Below are positions 48,484 through 57,497 of a DNA stretch of 64,000 bases, in pieces. The DNA lies in contig NZ_JANQAH010000013.1 of NCBI RefSeq assembly GCF_024707125.1, positions 125,104-189,103 on the forward strand. Reading direction: 5' to 3'. How positions within the stretch are numbered: position 1 is the first letter of the stretch; each line of letters begins with the position of its first letter. Below the pieces are notes generated by a model. The model was not told where the DNA came from. It ran no database searches and saw nothing but the letters and a program-made list of their open reading frames with translations. The stretch is from Devosia sp. (lineage in GTDB: Bacteria > Pseudomonadota > Alphaproteobacteria > Rhizobiales > Devosiaceae). The position numbers and the translations under genes were made by a program.

Positions 48484-49431
48484 CTAAAAATTGAGAGAAC
48501 TCGTCGCCCCGTCCATCAGCATGGCCACGTGCTGGCGCACGCCTCCGGCAAGGCCCTTGAGGTCATAGCCACCTTCGAGCAGCGACACAATGCGATTGCC
48601 GCAGCGGCGTTCGGCCACATCCATCAACTTTCCGGTGACCCAGGCAAAGTCCTGGTCTTCCCATTCGAGCTGCGCCAGGGGATCGCGCTTATGCGCATCA
48701 AAGCCTGCGGAGATCAGGATCAGATCGGGGGCAAAATTGTCGAGCGCCGGCAGGATGATCTCATTATAGGCCGCCCGCATCTCCGAGCCGTCCGTATGCG
48801 CCTTCAGCGCCGTATTGACGATATTGCCGACGCCATGCTCGCTCGGATGCCCCGTGCCCGGAAACAGCGGCATCTGGTGGCTCGAAGCGTAGAAGACGCT
48901 GGCATCGTCATAAAAAATGTCCTGCGTGCCATTGCCGTGATGCACGTCGAAATCAATGATCGCGACCCGCTCCGCCCCATATTTCCGCTGCGCCTCGCGC
49001 GCCACGATGGCCACGGTGTTGATGAGACAAAACCCCATCGGCCGGTCGATTTCCGCATGATGCCCCGGCGGACGAATGGCGCAAAAGGCATTGTCCACTT
49101 CCCCCATGACGACCGCATCGAGCGCGGCCATGGCCCCGCCCAGTCCAGTCGCCGCCGCCGAAAGTGACTGGTCCGAAATATAGGTATCAGGATCGACCTG
49201 CCCGATGCCCTCTGCCGGCCGCGCCATGCGCAGCCGCGCCATATAGCGCTCGTCATGCACAAGTTCGGCGAGCGTAATGTCGCCATAGGGCGCCTCGCGC
49301 CGCATCAGCCGCTCGAATTCCTCCGTCGCCAGCGCTTCCTCGACCGCGATGATGCGATCGGCCCGCTCGGGATGGCCGGGCGGGGTACGGTGGTCGGCAA
49401 AATTGGTCTGGCTGACAAGGAGCGTGGTCAC
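48484..49431 (-). CDS. Histone deacetylase-family (acetylpolyamine amidohydrolase-like) protein
   Basis: A 315-residue zinc enzyme of the arginase/HDAC fold: RPPGHHAEIDRPMGFCL, zinc ligands in IIDFDVHHGNGTQDIFYDD and SAGFDAHKRDPLAQLEWED, and LLEGGYDLKGLAGG. The GTG at 49431 has AAGG six bases upstream. Bacterial members remove acetyl groups from small amines or proteins. Divergent from sua5 (121 bases between). Confidence 0.93.
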   Translation of the reverse strand: MTTLLVSQTNFADHRTPPGHPERADRIIAVEEALATEEFERLMRREAPYGDITLAELVHDERYMARLRMARPAEGIGQVDPDTYISDQSLSAAATGLGGAMAALDAVVMGEVDNAFCAIRPPGHHAEIDRPMGFCLINTVAIVAREAQRKYGAERVAIIDFDVHHGNGTQDIFYDDASVFYASSHQMPLFPGTGHPSEHGVGNIVNTALKAHTDGSEMRAAYNEIILPALDNFAPDLILISAGFDAHKRDPLAQLEWEDQDFAWVTGKLMDVAERRCGNRIVSLLEGGYDLKGLAGGVRQHVAMLMDGATSSLNF

Positions 49432-49552
49432 AGTGGCCTTCGGAGCGTTTGCTGGAAAAGGGCATACCACTTTTCCGCTGCGAAAACGCGACAAACGTTC
49501 GCTCGCGCCCCGCCGACTTGACGCGCGCCCCGCCTGTTGTCAAACACCGCCC

Positions 49553-50495
49553 ATGAGCACATTCCCCGACGATCAGGCCATTGCCGAAGCCGCCGCGTCC
49601 CTCCGCGCCGGCAATCTCGTCGCCTTTCCCACCGAGACGGTCTATGGCCTCGGCGCCGATGCGACCAATCCCGATGCCGTGCTCTCAATCTACGAAACCA
49701 AGGGCCGCCCCCGCTTCAATCCCTTGATCGCCCACGTGGCCGATCTCGAAATGGCCGAAAAGCTCGCCGTCTTTTTCGCCATTGGCGCGAGAACTCGCTC
49801 AAAAATTCTGGCCCGGCCCCCTCAGCATTGTGGTCCCCCTGCGCCCCGCCCACGGCCTTGCCGACGTCGCCACCGCCGGCCTCGACACCGTTGCCTTACG
49901 CATGCCCGATCATCCGGTCGCTTTGGCGCTCCTCCGCGCCACCGGCCGCCCGCTCTCCGCGCCCTCGGCCAATCCATCCGGAAAGCTCTCGCCGACAACG
50001 GCCGAGCAAGTCCGCCGCGGTTTTGGTGGCAAGGTCCCCGTGCTCGACGGCGGCGCCTGCAAGGCCGGCGTTGAATCGACCATCGTGGCGGTCGATGGCG
50101 AAAACATCATCCAGCTCCGCGCCGGCGCTCTGGCGCGCGAAGACATCGAAAATGCCTTTGGCCGCAAGGTCACCCGCGCCGCCAAAGGCGCCAAAATCTC
50201 CGCCCCCGGCATGCTCCTGAGCCACTACGCCCCCAATGCGTCCATGCGGCTCGACACGACTCCTCAGATCGGCGAGGCCTTTTTAGCCTTTGGCCCCGTT
50301 CCCGCCTTCGCTGGCGAAACCCGAAATCTCTCCCCCACCGCCGACCTCCACGAAGCCGCCCGCAATCTCTTCTCGATGCTTCATGAACTGGACGCGACCG
50401 GTGCACAGATGATCGCCGTGGCGTCCATTCCGCAGGAAGGTCTGGGCGAAGCGATCAACGACAGATTGCAGAGAGCAGCGGCGCCAAGGGGGTAG
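49553..50495 (+). pseudogene. tsaC: Sua5/TsaC threonylcarbamoyl-AMP synthase, one-base frameshift
   Basis: Makes threonylcarbamoyl-AMP for the universal tRNA t6A modification. Residues 1-74 (MSTFPDDQAIAEAAASLRAG, VAFPTETVYGLGADATNPDAV, KGRPRFNPLIAHV) read in one frame. After a run of five T (49772-49776) the homologous sequence continues in another frame (PLARELAQKFWPGPLSIVVP, APSANPSGKLSPT, C-terminal Sua5 domain to the end). With four T the whole 313-residue protein (AVFSPLARELA) is restored. Because this function is essential or nearly so, a sequence error is more likely than true loss. Confidence 0.85.
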
Positions 50496-50539
50496 GGCGA
50501 CTACATCGGTTGCCCTCAAATCTACCCCTCACCCACGAC

Positions 50540-50605
50540 GTCATTCCCGCGAAAGCGGGAATCTCCCTTCACCTCAGCAGAGGTTCCCGCTTTCGCGGGA
50601 ATGAC
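50540..50605. repeat. Palindromic intergenic repeat, family E
   Basis: Full element between sua5 and the GIY-YIG gene, ending 42 bases before its start. Confidence 0.92.
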
Positions 50606-50646
50606 GCAGTGCTAGATTGATGGAATTCTGCTGTCGGGGCGCAGCG

Positions 50647-50949
50647 ATGGACAAGGAATTCTACGTCTACATCCTGACGAATAAGACAAAGTCGGTCGTC
50701 TATACCGGCGTCACCAGTGATCTTATTGGTCGAACCTACATCCATCGAAACGACCTGCTTGATGGCTTTAGCCGGCGTTACCACGTCCACTATCTCGTCT
50801 GGTATGAGCACCAAGGTTCGGCCGAAGGCGCCATCATGCGCGAGAAGCAGATCAAGAAGTGGAACCGGGCATGGAAGAATGAGCTGATTTCAGCAATGAA
50901 CCCAGAGTGGCGAGATCTGTACCCGCAGATCGCCGAGCACTGGGGCTGA
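50647..50949 (+). CDS. GIY-YIG domain protein (YhbQ/UPF0213-like)
   Basis: A 100-residue single-domain nuclease-fold protein: FYVYILTNKTKSVVYTGVTSDLIGR (the GIY-YIG core), then the conserved R and H (RTYIHRND) and MREKQIKKWNRAWKNELI. Small YhbQ-like members have been linked to DNA repair or structure-specific cleavage, but no role is fixed. Start MDKEFYVYI chosen; an in-frame ATG ten codons upstream is less likely. It is bracketed by two family E repeats. Confidence 0.9.
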   Translation: MDKEFYVYILTNKTKSVVYTGVTSDLIGRTYIHRNDLLDGFSRRYHVHYLVWYEHQGSAEGAIMREKQIKKWNRAWKNELISAMNPEWRDLYPQIAEHWG

Positions 50950-50962
50950 GGTATCCCACGGC

Positions 50963-51020
50963 GTCATTCCCGCGAAAGCGGGAATCTCACCTCGCCACGT
51001 CCTGGATTCCCCGCGGGATC
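50963..51020. repeat. Truncated copy of palindromic repeat family E
   Basis: The left arm is complete (GTCATTCCCGCGAAAGCGGG), the right arm is degraded to GGATTCCCCGCGGGATC. Confidence 0.8.
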
Positions 51021-51038
51021 TAGGAGAACCAAAAGCCC

Positions 51039-51371
51039 CTAAAAACTCAACCCCACCACAACCGCCAGCGCCCAGAGATAAACCCCGCCAACGACCCACG
51101 CCGCCGCCTCGACCCACCCGGCGGCCGGCCGCAGCCACCCCACGAGCCACACCGCCAGCGGCAAAGCCGGCGGCACCGCCAGCGTCATCACGATCGCCAG
51201 CGGCCAGGCCCGATCGCCGCTGAGCAGGCTCCCCGCCGGCAGCCCGCGCAAAAGCTCCGCGACCGGCGCCGTTACCACGGCATAAATCGCGCCGGGGATG
51301 CCAAGCACCACCAGCCCGCCCACCATCAGCACGGCCGCCACGATCAGCGCAACGACGACGCTTCCTGGCAA
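51039..51371 (-). CDS. Small hydrophobic membrane protein
   Basis: A 110-residue protein with three to four hydrophobic segments (about 4-30, 58-78, 86-108). It starts with TTG three bases after the stop of the J-protein, so it is probably translated from the same message. No family recognised. Confidence 0.6.
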   Translation of the reverse strand: MPGSVVVALIVAAVLMVGGLVVLGIPGAIYAVVTAPVAELLRGLPAGSLLSGDRAWPLAIVMTLAVPPALPLAVWLVGWLRPAAGWVEAAAWVVGGVYLWALAVVVGLSF

Positions 51372-51374
51372 GGT

Positions 51375-52349
51375 TTAGCTCTCCCGCACCTTGTACGGCT
51401 TCTGGTCGCGCATAAACCGCGCCAGCGCTTCAAGATCGGGGTCGCCACCCGGCGGCAGCACCACTCGGATGTTCACATAGAGATCGCCATCGCCATAAAG
51501 GCCCTTGCCCTTGAGACGCAGCGCCTTGCCCGTGTCCACACCCGGCGGCAGGTTCAGTTCCACCGAACCATCGAGCGTCGGCACGCGCACTTTCGCGCCG
51601 AGCACGGCTTCATAAAGCGTCACCGAAACATCGGTGCGCACATCATGCCCATCGCGCCGAAACACTTTTGATTTTTCAAAGCGCACCGTCACCAGCGCAT
51701 CGCCCGGCTCGCCAAAGGCATTGGCCGTGCCCTGGCCCTTGAGCCGGATCTGCTGACCTTCTTCCACCTTCTCGGGCAGTTTCACGTTCAGCATCTTGCC
51801 CGAAGGCATGCGCACCGGCACGGAAGCCGCCTTGTGCGCTTCTTCCAGTGACACGGTCGCATTGACGACCACGTCGTCGCCCTTCATGCGCGCGCCAGCC
51901 CCGGCGCCTGCAGCGCCCGTCGCGCCACCGGCAAAGGGGTCCCATTGCGCGCCACCAGCGCCGCCACCCGGACGTGCACCGCCGCGGGGCTGGCCGCCAA
52001 AGCCGCTCATGAACTCTTTCAAAATGTCTTCGGCCGAAAACCCGCCTGCGCCGCCACCGGCACCCGGCCGCGCGCCACGGCCGGCGCCGCCGCCAAAGCC
52101 ACCATTGCCAAAGCCGGCAAATCGCGGATTGCCTTCCGCGTCGATTTCCCCGCGGTCGAACTGGCCGCGCTTTTCCGCGTCATTGAGCAGGTCATAGGCA
52201 TGCGTTGCCTCGGCAAATTTTCCATGTGCCGAAGGGTCGTCGGGATTCTGATCGGGGTGATACTTCTTGGCCAGCTTGCGATAGGCGGACTTGATGTCCT
52301 TCTCGCTTGCGGACCGCGGCACCCCGAGCACGGTGTAAGGATCGCGCAT
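51375..52349 (-). CDS. CbpA-like DnaJ-family co-chaperone
   Basis: A 324-residue J-protein: J-domain at the N-terminus (MRDPYTVLGVPRSASEKDIK with HPD in KKYHPDQNP), a Gly/Ala/Arg-rich linker (about 75-150) and two C-terminal substrate-binding domains (about 155-320, ending LPPGGDPDLEALARFMRDQ). There is no zinc finger, so it is CbpA-like rather than DnaJ. A CCATAT (52401-52406) with CTGGAC 17 bases before it lies upstream on this strand. Divergent from pdxH. Confidence 0.93.
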   Translation of the reverse strand: MRDPYTVLGVPRSASEKDIKSAYRKLAKKYHPDQNPDDPSAHGKFAEATHAYDLLNDAEKRGQFDRGEIDAEGNPRFAGFGNGGFGGGAGRGARPGAGGGAGGFSAEDILKEFMSGFGGQPRGGARPGGGAGGAQWDPFAGGATGAAGAGAGARMKGDDVVVNATVSLEEAHKAASVPVRMPSGKMLNVKLPEKVEEGQQIRLKGQGTANAFGEPGDALVTVRFEKSKVFRRDGHDVRTDVSVTLYEAVLGAKVRVPTLDGSVELNLPPGVDTGKALRLKGKGLYGDGDLYVNIRVVLPPGGDPDLEALARFMRDQKPYKVRES

Positions 52350-52400
52350 TTGGTCCAATCTGTTTGGGTCGGGCGTTGCTTCGCCCACAATTCGAGTCCT

Positions 52401-52429
52401 ATATGGCCACGCCCCCTCGGCTTGTCCAG
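52401..52429 (-). promoter_or_regulatory. Possible heat-shock-type promoter of the J-protein gene
   Basis: CTGGAC (52424-52429), 17 bases, CCATAT (52401-52406). The -10 matches the alphaproteobacterial RpoH form CCATNT; the -35 is poor (CTTG expected). The same CCATAT occurs before degP. Confidence 0.25.
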
Positions 52430-52456
52430 TTTGAGAGGGCCAAAAGCCCGGGAAAT

Positions 52457-53092
52457 ATGACGATGCTGCAGACACTCACCGAACGCCTTTTCGATGACGG
52501 GAACCGTTCCGACCTCGATCCCTTTGCCGTATTCGAGGAGTGGTTTGCCCTCGCCCAGGAAGCCGAGACCAACGATCCCAACGCCATGGCCATTGCCAGC
52601 GCCGACGAGACCGGCATGCCCGATGTCCGCATGGTCCTGCTCAATGCCCGCGACAAGAGAGGCTTCTGCTTCTTCACCAATTTCGAGAGCGACAAGGGCC
52701 GCCAGCTCCTCGCCAATCCGCAGGCAGCTGCGGCCTTCCACTGGAAGTCGCTCCGTCGCCAGGTGCGCCTGCGTGGCCCGGTGGAAGTCGTCAGCACCAC
52801 CGAATCCGACACCTATTTCGCCTCGCGCCATCGCGGCAGCCAGATCGCCTCGTCTGCCTCGCTGCAGTCGCGCCCGCTCGAAAATCGCGAAACCCTCATC
52901 GCCCGCGTCGAAGCCCTCACCGCCGAGATCGGTACCGCCGAGGTCGTTCGTCCCGCCCACTGGGCCGGCTTCCGGATTCTGCCCACGATGATGGAATTCT
53001 GGAAGGATGGCGAATACCGCCTCCATGACCGCGTCCGCTTCACCCGCGAAACGCCCGATGCCGGCTGGCATAACGCGCGCCTTTACCCCTAA
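52457..53092 (+). CDS. pdxH: Pyridoxine/pyridoxamine 5'-phosphate oxidase
   Basis: Oxidises pyridoxine or pyridoxamine phosphate to PLP with FMN. A 211-residue protein with ADETGMPDVRMVLLNARDKRGFCFFTNFESDKGRQL, FHWKSLRRQVRLRG, ASRHRGSQIASSAS and the terminal RLYP. The product is a cofactor for several enzymes in the window (HemA, aminotransferase). Stand-alone, divergent from the J-protein gene. Confidence 0.97.
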   Translation: MTMLQTLTERLFDDGNRSDLDPFAVFEEWFALAQEAETNDPNAMAIASADETGMPDVRMVLLNARDKRGFCFFTNFESDKGRQLLANPQAAAAFHWKSLRRQVRLRGPVEVVSTTESDTYFASRHRGSQIASSASLQSRPLENRETLIARVEALTAEIGTAEVVRPAHWAGFRILPTMMEFWKDGEYRLHDRVRFTRETPDAGWHNARLYP

Positions 53093-53183
53093 GTCAGCGT
53101 TTCGCTCGGCGAAATCGCGACAAGTTTAAACAATCCCAAGACCTTTGACGTAAAACAGGCGCCAGCAAGGGAAAAGCCTCTTC

Positions 53184-54011
53184 GTGCGCATACTGATCAG
53201 AACGTCGAAAACGGCCATCTGGGCCCGCCGGATTGGCAGAATTGCCATTCCGCTCGTCATTCTGCCCGTCGGCATGCACCATCTGGGGCTGATCGACTCG
53301 CCCAGCTTCTTCACCGTCGCGATTCTGGCGCTGATCGTCTCGGCGCTCGCCGCGCTCGTCGGCCTCTTGGCGCTCATCCGCCTCTGGTTTTCCGGTGACC
53401 AGGGCTGGGGCAAGGCCCTATCGGGCCTCTTCCTCGGCCTCATCTGCCTCGCGCCCTTCGCCTATTATGGCCACTACGCCTGGCGCTACCCGCCAGTCAC
53501 CGACATCGCCACCGTCCCGCGCGGTGAACTGCCGCTACTCTTCCTGCCCGATACCGCGAAAATGCCGCCTCCAAAGCTCATCTCCGCAGACGAGCAGACG
53601 CGCATCTTCCCCAATGCGACGACACGCACCTATCCGCTCGATGTCGTGTCTCTCTTCGGCGTGGTCGAGCGGCTCGCGCAGAACGAAGGCTGGGATATCC
53701 GCCTCACCCGCGCACCCGGCCTTGATGGCACACCCGGCCGCATCAACGCCCGCATCGCCACCATTCCCGGCTGGCGCGAAGAAGCCGTCCTCCGCATCGC
53801 CCCCACGCCCACCGGCGCCAAGGTCGACATGCGCTCGGCCTCGATCAACGCCCCGCACGACTTTGGTTCCAACGGCACCCGCATCGAGCGCTTCATGGTC
53901 ACACTCGACAATGAAGTGACGACGCTTCTGCGCGACAATCCCAACGTCAACCAGCCGAGCCCCGCCGAAGACGACGAACCCGCCCCAACCGTCGAGGGCG
54001 AAGAAGGCTAG
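53184..54011 (+). CDS. DUF1499 membrane protein
   Basis: A 275-residue protein starting with GTG: three N-terminal helices (about 17-33, 40-70, 80-100) and a soluble C-terminal DUF1499-like domain with KVDMRSASINAPHDFGSNGTRIERFMVTLD, plus an acidic tail. Function unknown. Confidence 0.85.
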   Translation: MRILIRTSKTAIWARRIGRIAIPLVILPVGMHHLGLIDSPSFFTVAILALIVSALAALVGLLALIRLWFSGDQGWGKALSGLFLGLICLAPFAYYGHYAWRYPPVTDIATVPRGELPLLFLPDTAKMPPPKLISADEQTRIFPNATTRTYPLDVVSLFGVVERLAQNEGWDIRLTRAPGLDGTPGRINARIATIPGWREEAVLRIAPTPTGAKVDMRSASINAPHDFGSNGTRIERFMVTLDNEVTTLLRDNPNVNQPSPAEDDEPAPTVEGEEG

Positions 54012-54035
54012 GTTTCCCCTCATGCTCGATCTGAC

Positions 54036-54135
54036 ACCCTCCCCTTGACGGGGAGGGAAGGGGAGGGGTGTTCACACACCCAGAAACCGTGGCTCCCGCA
54101 CCCCCTCCCATCCTCCCCCGTGAAGGGGGAGGTGC
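54036..54135. repeat. Long palindromic repeat, family A' copy 2
   Basis: Nearly the same arms as 42496-42596, between convergent DUF1499 and glpK genes. A partial left-arm-like piece, CTCCCTCCCCATCAAGGGGA, lies at about 55675-55700 between glpK and glpD. Confidence 0.88.
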
Positions 54136-54155
54136 CGGACCGGTGTTTGCCGATA

Positions 54156-55637
54156 CTACTGCGTCAGAACCCGCCGCACTGCATCATCCCAGCCCGCGAC
54201 CTTCGCCTTGCGCTCGTCCGCATCCATCGCCGGCTCAAACCGCTGATCCCTTGCCCAGCCAGCGGCAAACTCGTCCATATCAGGCCACACCCCGGCCTTC
54301 ATGCCCGCGAGCCAGGCCACGCCAAGCGCCGTCGTCTCCAGTATCGTCGGCCGGTCCACCGGCGCGTCGAGCACGTCGGCCAGAAACTGCATGGTCCAGT
54401 CCGAAGCGACCATCCCGCCATCGACGCGCAGCACCGTATCGCCACTCGGCGCCCAGTCCCGGTGCATGGCCTCCAGCAGGTCCCGCGTCTGGTAGCAAAC
54501 CGCCTCCAGCGCCGCTCGGGCGATCTCCGCCGGCCCGGTATTACGGGTAATGCCAAAGATCGCCCCGCGCGCCTCGGCGTCCCACCACGGCGCCCCCAGC
54601 CCTACAAAGGCCGGCACCATATAGACGTTCTGGCTCGGATCCGCCGTCCGCGCCAGCGGCCCGGTCTCGCTCGCGTGCTTTACCAGCTTCAGCCCATCAC
54701 GAATCCACTGCACCGCCGCGCCCGCGATGAAGATCGAACCTTCAAGCGCATAAGTCGTCTCGCCATTCAGCCGATAGGCAATGGTGGTGAGCAGCCGGTT
54801 CTGCGAGCGCACCATATCGCGCCCGGTATTGAGCACCGCAAAGCAGCCCGTGCCATATGTCGACTTCAACATCCCCGGCGCAAAACAAGCCTGTCCAATG
54901 GTCGCCGCATGCTGGTCTCCCGCGACCCCAAGAATAGGGATCGGCGCGCCGAACAATTCGGTCACCCCAAAATCATCCGCACAATCTTTCACCTCGGGCA
55001 GCAGCTTTGCGGGTACTCCAAGGATACCCAGCAGCTCCTCGTCCCACTGATTGCGCCCGATATCGAACATCAGCGTCCGCGCCGCATTGGTCGCGTCGGT
55101 CGCATGCACCTTGCCGCCCGTCAGCCGCCAGATCAGGAACGCGTCCACAGTCCCGAAAGCCAGCTCCCCAGCTTCCGCGCGGACCCGCGCGCCCTCGACA
55201 TTGTCGAGCAACCATTTCACCTTCGTGCCGGAAAAATAGGGGTCGAGCAGCAACCCAGTCCGCTCGGTAAACAGCGCCTCATGCCCCGCGCGCTTCAGCT
55301 CCGCGCAAGTCGCCGAAGTCCGCCGATCCTGCCAGACAATCGCATTGTAGATCGGCTTCCCCGTCGCCCGATCCCAGACAACAACCGTCTCGCGCTGATT
55401 GGTAATTCCGATCGCCGCAATATCGCCGGCACCAACCTTGGCCTCACCCAGCGCGGTCCTGATGGTGGCAACCACACTCTCCCAGATTTCCTCCGGATCG
55501 TGCTCCACCCAGCCATCCTGCGGAAAGACTTGAGAAAATTCCTTCTGCCCGACCCCGACCACCTTCCGGTCGCCATCGAACACAATCGCCCGGCTCGACG
55601 TCGTGCCCTGATCGATCGCCAGCACAAAATTTGTCAA
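54156..55637 (-). CDS. glpK: Glycerol kinase
   Basis: Phosphorylates glycerol to glycerol-3-phosphate. A 493-residue FGGY kinase: ATP-binding AIDQGTTSSRAIVFD, QKEFSQVFPQDGWVEHDPEEIW, GDQHAATIGQACF, YGTGCF and VDGGMVASDWTMQFLADVLD. Pairs with glpD upstream (83-base gap). Confidence 0.98.
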   Translation of the reverse strand: MTNFVLAIDQGTTSSRAIVFDGDRKVVGVGQKEFSQVFPQDGWVEHDPEEIWESVVATIRTALGEAKVGAGDIAAIGITNQRETVVVWDRATGKPIYNAIVWQDRRTSATCAELKRAGHEALFTERTGLLLDPYFSGTKVKWLLDNVEGARVRAEAGELAFGTVDAFLIWRLTGGKVHATDATNAARTLMFDIGRNQWDEELLGILGVPAKLLPEVKDCADDFGVTELFGAPIPILGVAGDQHAATIGQACFAPGMLKSTYGTGCFAVLNTGRDMVRSQNRLLTTIAYRLNGETTYALEGSIFIAGAAVQWIRDGLKLVKHASETGPLARTADPSQNVYMVPAFVGLGAPWWDAEARGAIFGITRNTGPAEIARAALEAVCYQTRDLLEAMHRDWAPSGDTVLRVDGGMVASDWTMQFLADVLDAPVDRPTILETTALGVAWLAGMKAGVWPDMDEFAAGWARDQRFEPAMDADERKAKVAGWDDAVRRVLTQ

Positions 55638-55720
55638 CGCATTCTCCTCTCGCGAAGCTCTCTCGGCTCCTTCGTCTCCCTCCCCATCAAGGGGAGGGAA
55701 CAGCGCGGTGCGCGCCGGGC

Positions 55721-57208
55721 CTACGCGGCCAAATGCCCCTCAAGCCGCGCCACATCCTCGGCGCCAACCCGCAGCCCCAATTTCGTGCGCCGCCACAGCA
55801 CATCTTGTGCCGTCCGCGCCCACTCATGTTCAACCTGATAATCGACCTCGGCCGCATAAAGGTCCGCGCCAAAATGCTGCCCCAGCGCGTCCACGGTCTT
55901 CCGATCCCCCAGCAGCACCCGAGCCTTGCTCCCATAAAGCCGCATCAACCGCTTCAGCAGTGTCCCCGGCAATTCCGGATAGTCGAGCCCCAGCCGCCGC
56001 ACTTCCGCATCAAAGCTGAGCGGCCCGAAATCACCGCCGGGCAGGGTGCTGACCTTGGTCCAGGCCCCCTTCTTCTTCCCCAAAACCTCTTCAATCTTCT
56101 CAAGCACCGATTCCGCCAATCGCCGCGACGTCGTCAGCTTGCCGCCAAACACATTGACCACGGCCCCCGTTGTCTTGTCGCCCTCGACCTTGAGCACATA
56201 GTCCCGCGTCGCCTCCTGCGCCGCGCTCGCGCCATCGTCAAACAGCGGCCTTACGCCCGAATAGGTCCAGACGATCTCGTCTTTCGTCACGGGCTTGGCA
56301 AAATACTCGCTCGCCGCGCTCAGCAAATAGTCCGTCTCTTCCTGAGAGATTTTGACATCCTTCGGATCGCCCTTGTAGTCGCGGTCCGTGGTGCCGATCA
56401 GCGTGAAATCATCCTGATAGGGAATGGCGAAAATGATCCGCCCATCGCCATTCTGGAAAATGTAGCAGCGGTCGTGGTCATAGAGCTTTTTCACCACGAT
56501 ATGGCTGCCCTGAACCAGTCGCACATTATGCGCCCCGTTCTTGCCCATCACGCCATTGATAACATTGTCGACCCACGGCCCCGCCGCATTGACGATCATC
56601 TTGGCGCGCACCGTCTGCGTGCCGCCTTCGCCCTCAAGCGAAATCGTCCAGGCGCCGTTTTCCTTTCGCGCCGAGGTTACCTTCGTCCTCGGATAGATTT
56701 TTGCGCCCTTGTTGGCCGCATCGCGCAGGTTGAGCACCACGAAGCGCGCATCATCGACCCAGCAATCCGAATATTCGAACCCGAGCCTGAAACCCGGCTT
56801 CAGCGGCTTTCCGGTGACATCCCGTGTCAGATCAAGCGTTTTGGTCGGCGGCAGCAGCTTTCGTCCGCCCATATAGTCATACATGGCGAGGCCCGTGCGC
56901 AGCACCATTGCTGGCCGCAGTCCCTTGTGATGCGGCAGCACGAAGCGCAGCGGCCGAATGATATGCGGCGCCGCCGCCCAAAGAATCTCGCGCTCCGCCA
57001 GCGCCTCATGCACCAGCCGGAATTCGTAGTGTTCCAAATAGCGCAACCCGCCATGGATCAGCTTGGTCGCCGCCGAGCTCGTGCCCGAAGCAAAATCGTT
57101 CATCTCGGCAAGGCCAACCGAAAACCCGCGCCCCACCGCATCGCGCGCCACGCTGGCCCCATTAATGCCGCCGCCGATGACGAACAGATCCAGCACTGAC
57201 TCACTCAT
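55721..57208 (-). CDS. glpD: Aerobic glycerol-3-phosphate dehydrogenase
   Basis: Membrane-associated FAD enzyme passing electrons from glycerol-3-phosphate to quinone. A 495-residue protein with Rossmann LFVIGGGINGASVARDAVGRG, SAATKLIHGGLRYLEHYEFRLV, IVNAAGPWVDNV, GTTDRDYKGDP and YSGVRPLFDD. Start at 57208 (GGAG nine bases upstream), not the TTG five codons earlier. First gene of a glpDK unit; no glycerol transporter or GlpR is in view. Confidence 0.97.
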   Translation of the reverse strand: MSESVLDLFVIGGGINGASVARDAVGRGFSVGLAEMNDFASGTSSAATKLIHGGLRYLEHYEFRLVHEALAEREILWAAAPHIIRPLRFVLPHHKGLRPAMVLRTGLAMYDYMGGRKLLPPTKTLDLTRDVTGKPLKPGFRLGFEYSDCWVDDARFVVLNLRDAANKGAKIYPRTKVTSARKENGAWTISLEGEGGTQTVRAKMIVNAAGPWVDNVINGVMGKNGAHNVRLVQGSHIVVKKLYDHDRCYIFQNGDGRIIFAIPYQDDFTLIGTTDRDYKGDPKDVKISQEETDYLLSAASEYFAKPVTKDEIVWTYSGVRPLFDDGASAAQEATRDYVLKVEGDKTTGAVVNVFGGKLTTSRRLAESVLEKIEEVLGKKKGAWTKVSTLPGGDFGPLSFDAEVRRLGLDYPELPGTLLKRLMRLYGSKARVLLGDRKTVDALGQHFGADLYAAEVDYQVEHEWARTAQDVLWRRTKLGLRVGAEDVARLEGHLAA

Positions 57209-57335
57209 ATCGCTTCGCTCCAAGAATGGTTCGTATGTAAGTCATTTGCTTTCGTTTTGGAACAGGATTTGTTTCGTTTGGTGGCGTGACGCTAGCCCAC
57301 GGCCGAAGCACGAAGCCTTCCTACAAAACCACTGC

Positions 57336-57399
57336 GTCATTCCCGCGAAAGCGGGAATCTCACCCCCGAAACAGGGATTCCCGCTTTCGGGGGAATGCC
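57336..57399. repeat. Palindromic intergenic repeat, family E
   Basis: Left arm intact; right arm carries two changes (CTTTCGGGGGAATGCC). It lies between the divergent glpD and AEC transporter genes. Confidence 0.88.
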
Positions 57400-57497
57400 A
57401 TGGTGTGTGAGGCAATTCTTCCATACAAGATCAAGGTTGACCAAGCCACGCCAAGGGTCTAGGCCTCCTTTGCCTTCCCGGCCCGGATCCTCGGCCA

